64,000 nt of DNA from CAIXZV01 sp963697365 (GCA_963697365.1 CAVONT010000010.1:62001-126000), one strand, 5' to 3'; shown: positions 28,089 to 37,474, counted from the first letter of the stretch. Numbers and translations: made by a program. The notes: generated from the letters alone by a model not told the origin.

Positions 28089-29394
28089 CCATGGCGCTCC
28101 CCTCGGCCAGGGACGCGAGGACCGAGCGCAGGTCGTTGGAGCCGTCGAGCAGGTGCTCGCGGACGTGGGAGATGTCGACTGGTGCGCGCACGATGTGCTG
28201 GAGCCGGCGCGACAGGGCCTGGTCGCCCATCACCACCGCGCCGGCGATCCGGTTCTGGCCGATGACGAGGCGCAGGCGGCTGGTGCCGTGCGAGGAGACG
28301 GTGGCGAAGTCGGCCAGCTGCTCGCGCCAGACGAACGTGTCGCCGCGCGAGAGCGACACGAGGTCGTCGTCCTTTGCGCCGGTGCCCACCGCGCCGATGA
28401 CCGTGGTGGTGATACCCCCGATCCTGGTCACGTTGAAGGGGGCCGGGCGCAGGTACGGGGTGCGGTGCCCTGCCATGTTGTCGCCGGCGACGCGGCCCTG
28501 CTCGTTGGCGATGGACCAGAGCGCGTCCACGGAGCGCTTGCCCGTGGCGGGGTCGAAGACCTCGGCGCAGTCGCCCGCGGCGTAGATGTCAGGCTGGTCG
28601 GTCTCGAACGACTCGGACACGAAGATCCCACGCCCCGTCCGCAGGCCGATCGCGGAGGCGAGGCCGGTGCGGGGCTGTACGCCGATCGCCACGCCGACCA
28701 TGTCGCAGGCGATCTCGCGCCCGTCCTTGGTGAGGACACCGATGACCTTGCCCTTGCGCCCGATGACCTCGGCGAGCTCCACGCCCTTGTGGAGCCGCAT
28801 GCCGTCCGCGGCCAGGTGCTCCTCGACGAGGGCGGACTCGGACGGGTCGAGCACGTTCGCCCAGTAGCGCTCTCCCCGCATGAGGTAGTGCGTCTCGACC
28901 CCGCGGGCCACGAGGCCCTCCGCGAGCTCGAGGGCGGTGATGCCGCCACCAACGACGACGGCCCGCTTCGCCCTGGACGCGAGCTTGATGATTGCTCGCG
29001 TCTCCTCGTAGTTGTCGAGGGTGACGACGCCTTCGAGATCGATGCCCGGGATGTCGGGCAGCGTGGCGCCGGCGCCCAGCGCGAGCAGAAGACGGTCGTA
29101 ACGGAGAACCGTGCCGTCCTCGATCAGCAGCCTGTGGGGCGCGGGCTCGATCGTGGCCACCCTGCCGGTCACCCGCTTGATTCGGGCCTCCTGGTAGAGC
29201 TTGTCCGGACGCGCGAACACCTGCTTGTCCGGGATCACGCCCAGCAGCATGTAGGCGAGCGCCGGCCGCGAGTAGAACGGGACCTTCTCGTCGCCCACGA
29301 TGGTGATGTCGGCCTCGGGGTCGCGTGCCCGGAGCGCCCATGCCGCCGATGCGCCGGCTGCGCCGTTGCCGGCGACCACGTACCTGGTGCTCAC
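28078..29394 (-). CDS. FAD-dependent NAD(P)H oxidoreductase, pyridine nucleotide-disulphide type
   Basis: 438-residue cytoplasmic flavoprotein, intact, GTG 29394 overlapping the ferredoxin stop by 4 bases. N-terminal FAD Rossmann motif YVVAGNGAAGASAAWALR, middle NAD(P) Rossmann motif VVVGGGITALELAEGLVARG, and the second FAD contact DIYAAGDCAEVFD. There is no CxxC redox pair next to the first motif, so it is not a thioredoxin-reductase type. It resembles the ferredoxin/rubredoxin reductase and NirB-N-terminal group. In this operon it most likely passes NAD(P)H electrons to the ferredoxin or the membrane cytochrome; the direction is not provable from sequence. Confidence 0.9.
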   Translation of the reverse strand: MSTRYVVAGNGAAGASAAWALRARDPEADITIVGDEKVPFYSRPALAYMLLGVIPDKQVFARPDKLYQEARIKRVTGRVATIEPAPHRLLIEDGTVLRYDRLLLALGAGATLPDIPGIDLEGVVTLDNYEETRAIIKLASRAKRAVVVGGGITALELAEGLVARGVETHYLMRGERYWANVLDPSESALVEEHLAADGMRLHKGVELAEVIGRKGKVIGVLTKDGREIACDMVGVAIGVQPRTGLASAIGLRTGRGIFVSESFETDQPDIYAAGDCAEVFDPATGKRSVDALWSIANEQGRVAGDNMAGHRTPYLRPAPFNVTRIGGITTTVIGAVGTGAKDDDLVSLSRGDTFVWREQLADFATVSSHGTSRLRLVIGQNRIAGAVVMGDQALSRRLQHIVRAPVDISHVREHLLDGSNDLRSVLASLAEGSAMGVT

Positions 29395-29666
29395 CGGGCC
29401 GCGACCTCGAGGTCCCCGGAGAACACCGCCGACGTCTCGAAGCGCAGCGTGCCCCGCGGACACCGCGCGACGCACTCACCGCACGTGAGGCAGCGGTTGT
29501 CCGCGACCGGGATGCCCTGCCGAGCGTGGCTGCGCACATCGATCCCGAGCGGGCAGTTGTAGGCGCAGATGCCGCACTCGACACATCGGGATGCCTCGGC
29601 GACCACGTGCGCGGACACCAGGGCATCGCGCTTCGCGCGGTCGCGTCCGAGCAGTTGTGACAGCAC
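29391..29666 (-). CDS. 2x[4Fe-4S] ferredoxin
   Basis: 91-residue iron-sulfur protein, first gene of the redox operon. Two complete cluster motifs are visible: CVECGICAYNCP (about residues 28-39) and CLTCGECVARCP (about 59-70), separated by about 20 residues. The short helical N-terminus (LSQLLGRDRAKRDALVSAHV) has no export signal, so it works in the cytoplasm. Its stop overlaps the start of the flavoprotein, implying coupled translation and probably direct electron transfer between the two. The 206 bases upstream to the divergent MBL gene must hold the operon promoter, but I see no convincing -35/-10 pair. Confidence 0.93.
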   Translation of the reverse strand: MLSQLLGRDRAKRDALVSAHVVAEASRCVECGICAYNCPLGIDVRSHARQGIPVADNRCLTCGECVARCPRGTLRFETSAVFSGDLEVAAR

Positions 29667-29872
29667 GCGGGAACCCCCGAGTCGGCTTGTGCGTGGCGAG
29701 ATCTGAGTGGTGTGGTCGCGACGATGTGGACGCGAGCGTCCGCGATCTGCACACCGCTCGCAAGAGTCCGATAGTGCTAGCGATGGCCCCCAACCTCTGA
29801 GGCGTTCAGGGCCATGTTGGTTTCACGTCCGGTTCACCGGCGCGCAGGCGCCGTATGCGGCACCATGGCGCC

Positions 29873-30710
29873 ATGCCGCATCGCCCTGCCGCCGTCGACC
29901 AGACGTGGCGGTCCATCCGCGCCGCCGCCCCGGCCAAGGCCGCCGGACCCAAGCACGCCCGCCTCACGTTCCTCGGCCACGCCACCATCCTGATCGAGGT
30001 CGACGACCTGCGGATCCTGACCGATCCGGTGCTGCGCGACGGCCTCGGCCCGGTCCGGCGCCAGGTCAAGGCGGTCCTGCCCGAGCTCTTCGCGGACCTC
30101 GATGCCGTGTTCATCAGCCACGGCCACCACGACCACCTCGATCTCCACTCGCTGCGCCAGATCCCCGGCAAGCCCACGGTCATCGTGCCCAAGGGGTTCG
30201 GCAGCATGGTGGCCAAGGTCGACCTCGGCCCCGTCGAGGAGGTGGAGCCAGGCGACCGGCTCACCATCGACCGGGTGCACTTCTCGGTGGTGGATGCGCT
30301 GCACTCGGGCCGGCGCGAGCCATTCGGGCCGGAGGGGCCGCCCATCGGCTGCGTGATCGAGGGTTCGCGACGCATCTACTTCCCGGGCGACACGGACATC
30401 TTCCCGGCCATGGCCGAGTGGGCGGGCACGCTCGACGTCGCCCTGCTGCCGGTCTGGGGCTGGGGGCCGAACATCGGGCCTGGCCACATGGACCCCGAGC
30501 GGGCGGCCCAGGCCGCGGCGATCCTCCAGCCGAAGCTCGCGATCCCGATCCACTGGGGCACGTTCTACCCGGCGATGCTCCGGACGGTGGTGCCCAAGCC
30601 GTTCGAGCGGCCCGGGACGGCTGTTCGCGGATGCCGCTGCCCGCCTTGCGCCGGACGTGCCGGTGCGCATCCTCGCTCCCGGCGAGTCGATCGACCTCCT
30701 CGCGGACTGA
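29873..30710 (+). CDS. MBL-fold metallohydrolase, UlaG/YtnP-like (one frameshift)
   Basis: Cytoplasmic metallo-beta-lactamase-fold hydrolase of about 278 residues from ATG 29873. Metal motif SHGHHDHLD, a first strand LTFLGHATILIEVDDLRILTD, the GDTD motif in YFPGDTDIF and a distal His in IPIHWGTFYPA fit the Zn-dependent beta-lactamase superfamily group of UlaG/NAPE-PLD-like enzymes. The frame slips once near 30620; the continuation RLFADAAARLAPDVPVRILA ends at TGA 30710. Substrate unknown (lactones and phosphodiesters are known for relatives). It diverges from the redox operon. Confidence 0.88.
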
Positions 30711-30735
30711 TCCTCCGGCGGGCGCCGGGGCCGGC

Positions 30736-31951
30736 TCAGGCCCAGGAGCTGTGCCAGGCGCGCCAGAGGGCCGTCGGATCCGAGAGCGGATCGCCGTGGA
30801 CCAGCACGAGATCCGCCGGCCCGCCCTCCCGGATCACGCCCGCGTCCGGCTCACCGAGCAGCTCGCCGCCGCGCCATGTCGCGCAGCCCAGCGCCTCCCA
30901 TGGCTCGAGTCCGGCCTCGACGAGCTGCTCCACCTCCCACGCCAGCTGGTTGGCGCGCGTCGAGCCTCCGCCGAAGTCGGTCCCGGTGGCGATGGACACG
31001 CCCGCCGCATGGGCGATCCGGACGCTCTCGATCGCCCGCTCTCGGCGCGCCTCGACCTTCGCGCGGCCCTCCTCCGACGCGAACCGCGGCAGCGCCGTCG
31101 TCCGCCCGAATGACCGCCACGAGGCGAGCACCGACAGCGTTGACACGAGACGGACACCATTGGCGGCCATGATCGCGGCCGTCGGGCCGTCCAGCTCGAA
31201 GCCGTGCTCCAGCGCGTCGACCCCGGCCTCGGCGCCGGCCCGAGCCCCTGCCGCCGTGCCGCTGTGGGCCGTCACCCGGCAGGCACGTGCGTGGGCAGCC
31301 TCCACGACCAGCCCTGAGCTCCTCGGGCGTCCACGGGCTGACGGACGGATCCGCACCGTCGAGGTACAGCTTGACCAGGTCCGCGCCATCGTCCAGCTGG
31401 GTCATCGCCGCGCCCAGGAGCTCCGGGCCGTCGCCTGCCTGGACGGAGAGCTCCGGCATGAGGCCGCGCTGCATGATCCAGGTGCCGGCTGCGCGGACGT
31501 GCGGATAGCCCGGCCTGCCCGACCAGCGGTCGCGGACGCGGATGGCGACGGCCCGGGAGCGCCCCCCGTCGTCGGGATCACGACGGGTCACCGAACCCAC
31601 GTCTCGTGCCCAGCGCACCCCGGCGCCTGTGAGCAGGCGGGCATTCGCCTCGGCCGTGGCAAGGAGCACGTCGGTGGGGTCCGACCCGCGGTCGATCCAG
31701 TGCGCGCCCCCGGGCATGGTCAGGTGGCTGTGGGCGTCCACCATGCCCGGCACGATCGTCGAGCCGGAGGCATCCATGACCACGACACCACCGGGATCGG
31801 CCAGCGGACCCTCGTCATCGGATGGGCGGATCCACGTGACCCGGCCGTCCTCGCACAGGATCGAGACGCCGATGCCCAACCGGTCTGACCGGCCGTCGGC
31901 GAGCGCGCCGTCCCGGTACAGGAGGCGTCGGGGGCGACGGGCGGCGTCCAT
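30736..31951 (-). CDS. Amidohydrolase-family protein (imidazolonepropionase-like; one frameshift)
   Basis: Metal-dependent hydrolase of about 405 residues from ATG 31951. Metal-site features: DAHSHL near residue 73, VTAHSGT, LEHGFELDG and TGTDFGGG, with the N-terminal small beta domain and a C-terminal adenine-deaminase-like end (EGGPADLVLVHGDPLSD). The reading changes frame near 31320, within PEELR/GLVVEAAH, as expected for a sequencing slip. It resembles the prolidase/imidazolonepropionase-like group and the second amidohydrolase at 36150-37414. The substrate cannot be predicted. It ends just after the convergent MBL gene. Confidence 0.87.
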
Positions 31952-31962
31952 GGCGGGTGAGA

Positions 31963-32523
31963 TCAGCCGGCCTCGACCGGTGAGGCCTCCTCCGAGGCCA
32001 CCGCGGTCACGGTGACGGGTTCCGCCTCGTCCGCGGCCGGCTCCTCGGCCGGCGTGAAGGCGCCCTCGCGCCGGACGGCGTCGCGGATCGTAGTGGGTGG
32101 AACGGTCGGCGAGGGAGCGAGCCCGTCCCTTGAGCGCCTCGCGCCGGGCTTTGCCGTGCTTCGGGTCCAGCAGCAGCGCAGCGGCGACGCCGACGCTGAC
32201 GCCTGCGGCGATGCCGACGGTCAGCCAGATCGAGCGGGCCTGGGTGCGGCCGCGGATGTAGGCGCGGTTGTAGCGGTTGCGCTCCATCCTCGGGCAGCTC
32301 GCGCTCCAGGCGCGGATCGGCGGCGCGTGACCACGTGCGTCTGGACCACGTCGCGCACCTTCTGGCCGAGGTCGTCCGCGTGCCGGTCGAGCTCCAGGCC
32401 GGCGACGGCATCGCGTGCCAGGTCCGCGACCCGGTCGAACGAGGTGCGGGCGGACTCGGCCGCTGCGGTTGCGTCGATCTCGGGCATCCGGAGGTTGAGA
32501 CGGGAGGGATCGAGAACGGTCAT
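31963..32523 (-). CDS. YtxH-like membrane-anchored helical protein (three frameshifts)
   Basis: About 185 residues from ATG 32523, split over frames with slips near 32325, 32290 and 32090. The order is an amphipathic N-terminal region (RTSFDRVADLARDAVAGLEL), an Arg/Tyr-rich stretch (RMERNRYNRAYIRGRTQ), one membrane helix WLTVGIAAGVSVGVAAALLL followed by DPKHGKARREALKGRA, the hallmark of the YtxH family, and an acidic tail ending PVEAG. YtxH-like proteins are often stress-induced and of unclear role. It is separated by only 11 bases from the amidohydrolase gene downstream and diverges from the DUF2089 operon. Confidence 0.7.
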
Positions 32524-32606
32524 CGGAGGCACTCCTGCGAGCTGGCATGGCCAGCGTACCGCAGCCGTGTCCACTGGTCACCGGCCACTCAGCCTGAGAA
32601 ATGGTA

Positions 32607-32634
32607 TTGACAAAAGGGAAAGACGACTTATAAA
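32607..32634 (+). promoter_or_regulatory. Near-consensus sigma-70 promoter of the DUF2089 operon
   Basis: TTGACA (32607-32612) and TATAAA (32629-32634) are separated by 16 bases within an AT-rich island that stands out in this GC-rich window. The expected transcript start, near 32641, leaves a short leader before ATG 32654. This is the clearest housekeeping promoter I see here, and it implies strong expression of the three-gene operon. Confidence 0.85.
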
Positions 32635-32653
32635 AGGAAAGCACAGGTACCAC

Positions 32654-33094
32654 ATGAGAGGAATGACCAACGTGCCGTTTGACGTCATCGCCACCTGCCC
32701 GGTCTGCACGGGCGAGCTCGCGGTCACGCGGCTGCGCTGCGGGGACTGCGGCACCACGATCGAGGGGGAGTTCGGGGTCGGGCGGTTCGCCCGCCTCAGC
32801 CGGGACCAGGTGCTTGTCCTCGAGAGCTTCCTGCGCAGCCGCGGCAACCTGCGCGACATGGAGCGGGAGCTCGGCATCAGCTACCCGACGGTCCGCGCCC
32901 GGGTCGAGGCCCTGGTGCGGGCCCTCGGCTTCGGTCCCCGTGACGAGGTCGAAGCGCCCGAGGCCGCCGCAACGCCCGCAACCCCGGAGGAGACGGCCGC
33001 CGCCCGCCGGGCCATCCTGGAGCGGCTGGCCAGCCACGAGCTGAGCGCAGAGGAGGCCGCCGAGGCCATCCGCGCGCTGGGGAGGACCAAGTGA
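32654..33094 (+). CDS. DUF2089-family zinc-ribbon/HTH protein
   Basis: 146 residues from ATG 32654 (ATG 32663 is possible but too close to its GAGAGGA site). N-terminal zinc ribbon ATCPVCTGELAVTRLRCGDC with four cysteines, then the DUF2089 signature GRFARLSRDQVLVLESFLRS and a helix-turn-helix-like MERELGISYPTVRARVEALV, then an acidic linker and a short helical pair ILERLASHELSAEEAAEAIR. DUF2089 proteins are thought to be small DNA-binding regulators. As first gene behind a strong promoter it may regulate its own operon. The next gene starts in its stop codon. Confidence 0.85.
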   Translation: MRGMTNVPFDVIATCPVCTGELAVTRLRCGDCGTTIEGEFGVGRFARLSRDQVLVLESFLRSRGNLRDMERELGISYPTVRARVEALVRALGFGPRDEVEAPEAAATPATPEETAAARRAILERLASHELSAEEAAEAIRALGRTK

Positions 33095-34200
33095 CCGAGA
33101 TCGCACGTTCCACCGATGTCGCCCGTTCTCCCGACATGCGCGAGGTGCCCATCGAGTCCGGCGGCACCGTGGAGCTGCTGCTGTCCAGCTCGGACCTGCG
33201 GATCCGCGGCACCGACGCGGACCACGTCGTCGTCCGGACCCGCAACGGGCGCCCGGTCAGTGACGAGGTGGCGATCGAGGCCGAGCCCGGCCGGGTGCGG
33301 ATCCGGGACGGAGAGGGCTCGTTCCGGCTCGGCCCGGTGCACCTGCGCCTGCGGGGTGTCGCCGGCCTCGACATCGACGTGCCCCGCAGCATCGCGATCG
33401 TGTGCCGCACGATGTCGGGCGACGTGGTGGCAGAGGGGATCGGCGGCGCGAGCCGCTGGAACTCCGCCAGCGGGGACATCCAGGTGGCGGTGGACGCAGG
33501 TCCCGTCGCGATCGACACCATGTCCGGCGACGTGATCGTGCGGGCATCCGTCCCGCTGGGCCTGACCGTGCGCACGGTGTCGGGCGACGTCCGCGTGCGG
33601 GCGCCACGGCTCGATGCGTCAAGCTTCACGACCACCAGCGGGGACGTGCACCTGGCCGCGGCATTCACTGCCGGCGTCCGCCACACCGTGTCGAGCGTCT
33701 CCGGGGACGTGGGCCTCGAGACGGACTCGTCCGTGCGGGTCGAGACCCACTCGATCACCGGCGACGTCAAGGTGGAGGGGGCGCACCGCACCGAGGGCGG
33801 ACGCGGCAACCGGACGGTGATCGTCGGCGACGGCTCGGCGGTGCTCTCCGTCAGCACGACGTCCGGCGACGTCCGCGTCGTGTCCACGGCGGGCGGTGAG
33901 GCCCGCCGGCAGGCGACGGCCGTGCAGGTGATGCCGGTCGCCCCGGATCGCGCTGCCGGTCGCGCCATCGGCTCCATCCGCGCCGGTCGCCCCGGTCGGC
34001 GCCACCGGCTCCGGCCGCTCGTGTCGCCCCTGCAGCGGCGGCAGCAGTCCGGGGACGAGTCCCTCGCCGATCTCCGCGAGGCGGCCCGCCTGGAGGTGCT
34101 TCGGGCCCTCGAGCGCGGCGACCTGGATGTCGAGGCCGCATCGCATCGCCTGGAGATCCTCGATGCTGCCGGCCCGAGCTCCTTCCGGGGGTGGTGCTGA
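33091..34200 (+). CDS. DUF4097-family beta-strand repeat protein
   Basis: 369 residues, GTG 33091 overlapping the DUF2089 stop. The body is a beta-helix-like repeat marked by recurring SGDV/TGDV turns (MSGDVVAEG, SGDIQVAV, MSGDVIVRA, VSGDVRVRA, TSGDVHLAA, VSGDVGLET, ITGDVKVEG, TSGDVRVVS), the hallmark of DUF4097. A basic Arg/Pro stretch follows (about 300-335) and then a two-helix motif VLRALERGDLDVEAASHRLE like that at the end of the preceding protein. There is no signal peptide, so it is probably cytoplasmic. It may scaffold an assembly with its operon partners. Confidence 0.87.
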   Translation: MTEIARSTDVARSPDMREVPIESGGTVELLLSSSDLRIRGTDADHVVVRTRNGRPVSDEVAIEAEPGRVRIRDGEGSFRLGPVHLRLRGVAGLDIDVPRSIAIVCRTMSGDVVAEGIGGASRWNSASGDIQVAVDAGPVAIDTMSGDVIVRASVPLGLTVRTVSGDVRVRAPRLDASSFTTTSGDVHLAAAFTAGVRHTVSSVSGDVGLETDSSVRVETHSITGDVKVEGAHRTEGGRGNRTVIVGDGSAVLSVSTTSGDVRVVSTAGGEARRQATAVQVMPVAPDRAAGRAIGSIRAGRPGRRHRLRPLVSPLQRRQQSGDESLADLREAARLEVLRALERGDLDVEAASHRLEILDAAGPSSFRGWC

Positions 34201-34589
34201 TGGCGGCCGATCCGCTCGACGAGGTCCTGCGCCTCGTGGCCGAGGGCCGGCTCACGGCCGAGGAGGCTGCTCCGGTCCTCGCCGCGCTGGTGGACGCCCC
34301 ACCGATGGGAGGTGCCCCAGGCCCTGGGGGCGGCGACGCGTCGCGTGCGGGCGCAGGGGCGGCACAGGATGGCTCGGGCGGCTCGCTCCGCCTCGAGATC
34401 CACGAGGCCGGCCGCCAGGTCGTCCAGGTGCGCCTGCCACTGTCGATCGGCCGCTACGCGCTCGACCGGGTGCCCGGCCTGTCAGCCGACCAGGTGGACA
34501 GCGTCAAGGACGCGCTGCGCTCCGGGATGAAGGGCCCGATCCTGGAGGTGGACGACGGCTCCAGCAGCGTCCGGATCGTCGTCGACTAG
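34200..34589 (+). CDS. SHOCT-like small protein, third member of the DUF2089 operon
   Basis: 129 residues from ATG 34200, whose A is the last base of the preceding stop. The N-terminal two-helix motif VLRLVAEGRLTAEEAAPVLA has the GxLTxEEA pattern of SHOCT domains and resembles the C-terminal motifs of both upstream proteins. After a Gly/Ala linker, a second domain (LRLEIHEAGRQVVQVRLPLS and a GLSADQVDSVKDALRSG helix) ends with a beta strand VRIVVD. I know no experimental function. Its tight coupling and shared motif suggest that it assembles with the other two products. Confidence 0.75.
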   Translation: MAADPLDEVLRLVAEGRLTAEEAAPVLAALVDAPPMGGAPGPGGGDASRAGAGAAQDGSGGSLRLEIHEAGRQVVQVRLPLSIGRYALDRVPGLSADQVDSVKDALRSGMKGPILEVDDGSSSVRIVVD

Positions 34590-34590
34590 C

Positions 34591-35343
34591 TCAGACGTCG
34601 CCGGCGGTGCGGGGCGCGAGGTGCTCGCCGAAGAACGCGAGGACCCGTGCCCAGGCGTCGGCCGAGGCCGCCTCGTCGAACCCCGCGTGCGTCGGCATGC
34701 GCGGCCCGAGGGCGCCGAGCAGGCCGCCGTGCTGGCTCATGAACGAGTGGCCGGCGTCCGGGTAGGTCATCACGTCGTGCGGGATGCCCGCCTCGGCCAG
34801 GCCGGCCTCCAGGCGCTCGGGGACGCCCTCGGTGGTCCCGTCCCGACCACCGTACGAGGCGACGGTCGGGCAGAGCGCGGGGATGATCGACTCGTCGGCG
34901 GGCAGCATCCCGTAGAAGGGCGCGATCGCCCGCAGGGGCCGGTCGCCTTTCGACGCATACAGGATCGCGAAGCCGCCTCCGGCGCAGAAGCCGGCCATGC
35001 CGATGCGGTCGGCGTCGACGAAGGGCTGGCGCCCGAGCCAGTCCTGGAACGCGGCCATCTCGCGGTAGGGCCGGCCGGTTGCGGCCTTGCTCATGCCCTG
35101 CACGAAGCGGGCGATGCACAGCGGCTTGAACCCGGCCCCCACGAGATCCGGTGCGAGTGCCACGTAGCCGTGGTCCGCGAAGACCTGCGCGATGCGCCGG
35201 ATGTCGTCGTTGAGGCCCATGATCTCGTGCACGACGAGCACGGCCGGCTGCGGCACGTCCTTGGGGGCGTCGGGCGTGGCGAGGAACGCGGTGAGGCGGC
35301 GACCCGACGGCGTCCGCATGGTGATGTCGCGACCGGTGCTCAT
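34591..35343 (-). CDS. Dienelactone hydrolase family protein
   Basis: 250-residue cytoplasmic alpha/beta hydrolase in one intact frame. It has the Cys nucleophile elbow GFCAGGG typical of dienelactone hydrolases, an acid candidate in SYGGRDGTTE, and His in YPDAGHSF. The opening PAVLVVHEIMGLNDDIRRIA is also family-typical (oxyanion region). True dienelactone hydrolase acts in chlorocatechol degradation, but most relatives have other or unknown ester/lactone substrates, and no degradation genes are nearby. It converges on the SHOCT-like operon, one base from its stop. Confidence 0.9.
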   Translation of the reverse strand: MSTGRDITMRTPSGRRLTAFLATPDAPKDVPQPAVLVVHEIMGLNDDIRRIAQVFADHGYVALAPDLVGAGFKPLCIARFVQGMSKAATGRPYREMAAFQDWLGRQPFVDADRIGMAGFCAGGGFAILYASKGDRPLRAIAPFYGMLPADESIIPALCPTVASYGGRDGTTEGVPERLEAGLAEAGIPHDVMTYPDAGHSFMSQHGGLLGALGPRMPTHAGFDEAASADAWARVLAFFGEHLAPRTAGDV

Positions 35344-35365
35344 GACGCGCAGCGTACCCGCCCGG

Positions 35366-36133
35366 TCACTGCCGCGGCTCACGGATCCAGCGGACCCCGA
35401 GCAGCTCCTCGTCGAGGGCGGGCGTGCCCGCCTCGCCGGCCAGCCGGACGACCGGCAGCGATCCCGGCTCCGCCGTCCGCAGCGCCACGACGTGGTCGCC
35501 CACCTGCGCCACCCCGCCCCCGAAGCTGAGGCCCAGCTCGAGGCCCACGACCGCCGCGTGCTCCAGAGCCGCAGCCGCAACATCGGCCACCGGCAGCTCG
35601 AGCGACGCCAGCCGCACCCTGCCGCCACCCGGGTGCCGGAACGCCCCGCGCACGGCGCGCGCCTCGTCACCCCACTCGGCACCCGCGTACTCGTGCTCGA
35701 TGAGGAACGGCGGGCGCCCCGGCCCCAGCTCCGGGAAAGCGGTGACCCAGCGGACGACACCGCCGTCAGGGCGGACCCGGTACCCCGGGACGGGCGAGCC
35801 GATCGGGGAGCCGGACCGCCGGAGCGTGGCCACGTCGGCCGCCACGTCGTCGCTGGCGAGCGCGTACGTGGCCAGCCCCTCAGCGCCGGCCTCGAGCACC
35901 GCCAGAGCGGCGTTGCCGACGGCGAACGTGGTGGACGAGACGACCAGCGACCGGTCGAAGACGCCGATCAGCTCGATGTAGGAATCGCCGAGGAACGCGA
36001 GGCGGTTGTACGTGCCCATGGCCTCGTGCCGGCCACCGCCGGTGCAGACGAGGCCGATGCTGCGCGCCAGCGCGCCCTCGGCCGCCGCGACGTCACGGAC
36101 GGCAAGAACGAGGTGGTCGATCCCGAGCAGCAT
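35366..36133 (-). CDS. Glyoxalase-like VOC-superfamily protein
   Basis: 255 residues from ATG 36133. It opens with the VOC/glyoxalase strand LGIDHLVLAVRDVAAAE, containing a candidate metal His, then NRLAFLGDSYIELIGVFD with an acidic ligand, and a second half with PPFLIEHEY and LASLELPVADVAAAALEH, so two beta-alpha-beta modules pair as in Glyoxalase_3-like proteins. Function is probably a metal-dependent isomerase or lyase, or ligand binding; not determinable here. It lies 16 bases downstream of the amidohydrolase, likely cotranscribed, and 22 bases upstream of the dienelactone hydrolase start, so all three may form one operon. Confidence 0.82.
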   Translation of the reverse strand: MLLGIDHLVLAVRDVAAAEGALARSIGLVCTGGGRHEAMGTYNRLAFLGDSYIELIGVFDRSLVVSSTTFAVGNAALAVLEAGAEGLATYALASDDVAADVATLRRSGSPIGSPVPGYRVRPDGGVVRWVTAFPELGPGRPPFLIEHEYAGAEWGDEARAVRGAFRHPGGGRVRLASLELPVADVAAAALEHAAVVGLELGLSFGGGVAQVGDHVVALRTAEPGSLPVVRLAGEAGTPALDEELLGVRWIREPRQ

Positions 36134-36149
36134 CGTGGCGTGCCCCTGC

Positions 36150-37414
36150 TCAGCCGGCCCGCAGGTCGAGCGCCACGCGCCCGCCCTTGAGGACGGCCAC
36201 CGGCCGCTCCAGGATCGTGATGTCGGCCAGGGGGTCACCCTCGACCGCCACAAGATCCGCGAACCGTCCGACGGCGAGCGTCCCGACGCGGTCGGCCCAG
36301 CCCAGGCACTCCGCGGCCACCACGGTGGCGGACCGGATGGCCGCGAGGGGCGCCATCCCCAGGCGCACGTACACCTCGAACTGCTTGGCGACGAGCTCCC
36401 AGCGGGTAGACGCCGCTGTCGGTGGTGTAGGTGATCCGGACACCACGCTCGACGGCCTTGCGGAACACCTCCACGCCGGAGGCCTGGCTCTCCTCCATCT
36501 TGCGCATCGTGGCGGCCGGCCACTTCTCGTCCCAGCCGTGCTCCAGGCTCCACTCGCCGTCGTAGAGGTCCACGCCGAGGTACGTGCCCGTGTCGGCGAG
36601 CATCGCGATCGTCGTGTCGTCGATCAACGAGCCGTGCTCCACCGACCGGGCGCCGGCACGGATGGCCCGCTGCGCACCCTCGGACGAGTGGGCATGGATC
36701 GCGGTGTAGGCGCCGTACAGCGCCGCCTCCTCGACGGCGGCCCGCATCTCCGCCTCGGTCAGCTCGGGCGCGCCCGGGAACGCCGCCGCGCGTGAGCACC
36801 GCGCCCGTGCCGATGCACTTGATGACGTCCGCGCCGCCGATCAGCAACCGCCGGACGCGCTCGCGGACGTCGTCCACGGACCTGACGACGCCGAAGCGCA
36901 GCTCCTCGGGAAGCCGGATGTCCGGCGCCAGGCCGACGACGTCGCCGCCGCCCCAGGGCACGGTGATGAAGGCGCCGGCGCACAGCATCCGCGGCCCCTC
37001 CAGCTCGCCCGCGTTGATCGTGTCCCGCAGCGCGCAGTCCACGAAGGCCCGGAACGGCCCCAGGTCGCGCACGGTCGTGAAGCCGGCCTGGAGCGTCACG
37101 CGGGCGTTTCGGACCGACAGCAGCGCATCCTGGGCGCCCGTGGTCGTGGTGGAGGGCACACCCGCGGTCTGCACCTCGCCGACGAGGTGGCTGTGCGTGT
37201 CGATGAACCCGGGCAGGACGGTGAGGCCGGCAAGGTCGATGACCGGCACCCCGTCGGGCACGCCATCGGCCGCAGCCGCAACCGCGGTGATCCTTCCGCC
37301 CTCCACGTGGAGGACGCGACCAGGGATGGTGGTGCCGGTCTCCACGTCCAGCAGGGAACCGGCCGTGATCGCGAGGCGGCCGGGGGCATCGGCGAAGGGG
37401 GCAGGCTGTGTCAT
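36150..37414 (-). CDS. Amidohydrolase-family protein (two frameshifts)
   Basis: Metal-dependent hydrolase of about 420 residues, ATG 37414. The N-terminal beta domain leads to FIDTHSHLVGE, then GFTTVRDLG, ADVIKCIGTGAV, AIHAHSSEGA, SVEHGSLIDD, and TTDSGVYPLGA, ending GRFADLVAVEGDPLADI. These are the metal and active-site positions of the imidazolonepropionase/prolidase-like group, as in the gene at 30736. Frame slips lie near 36780 and 36410. It is probably cotranscribed with the VOC protein and the dienelactone hydrolase, hinting at a small catabolic or detoxifying set acting on cyclic amides or lactones, an inference from context only. Confidence 0.87.
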
Positions 37415-37474
37415 GACGCCGATCGTAGACGGACGGCGGCTGGTCCGGACGCCGAGGGCGCGTACGATGGGCGG

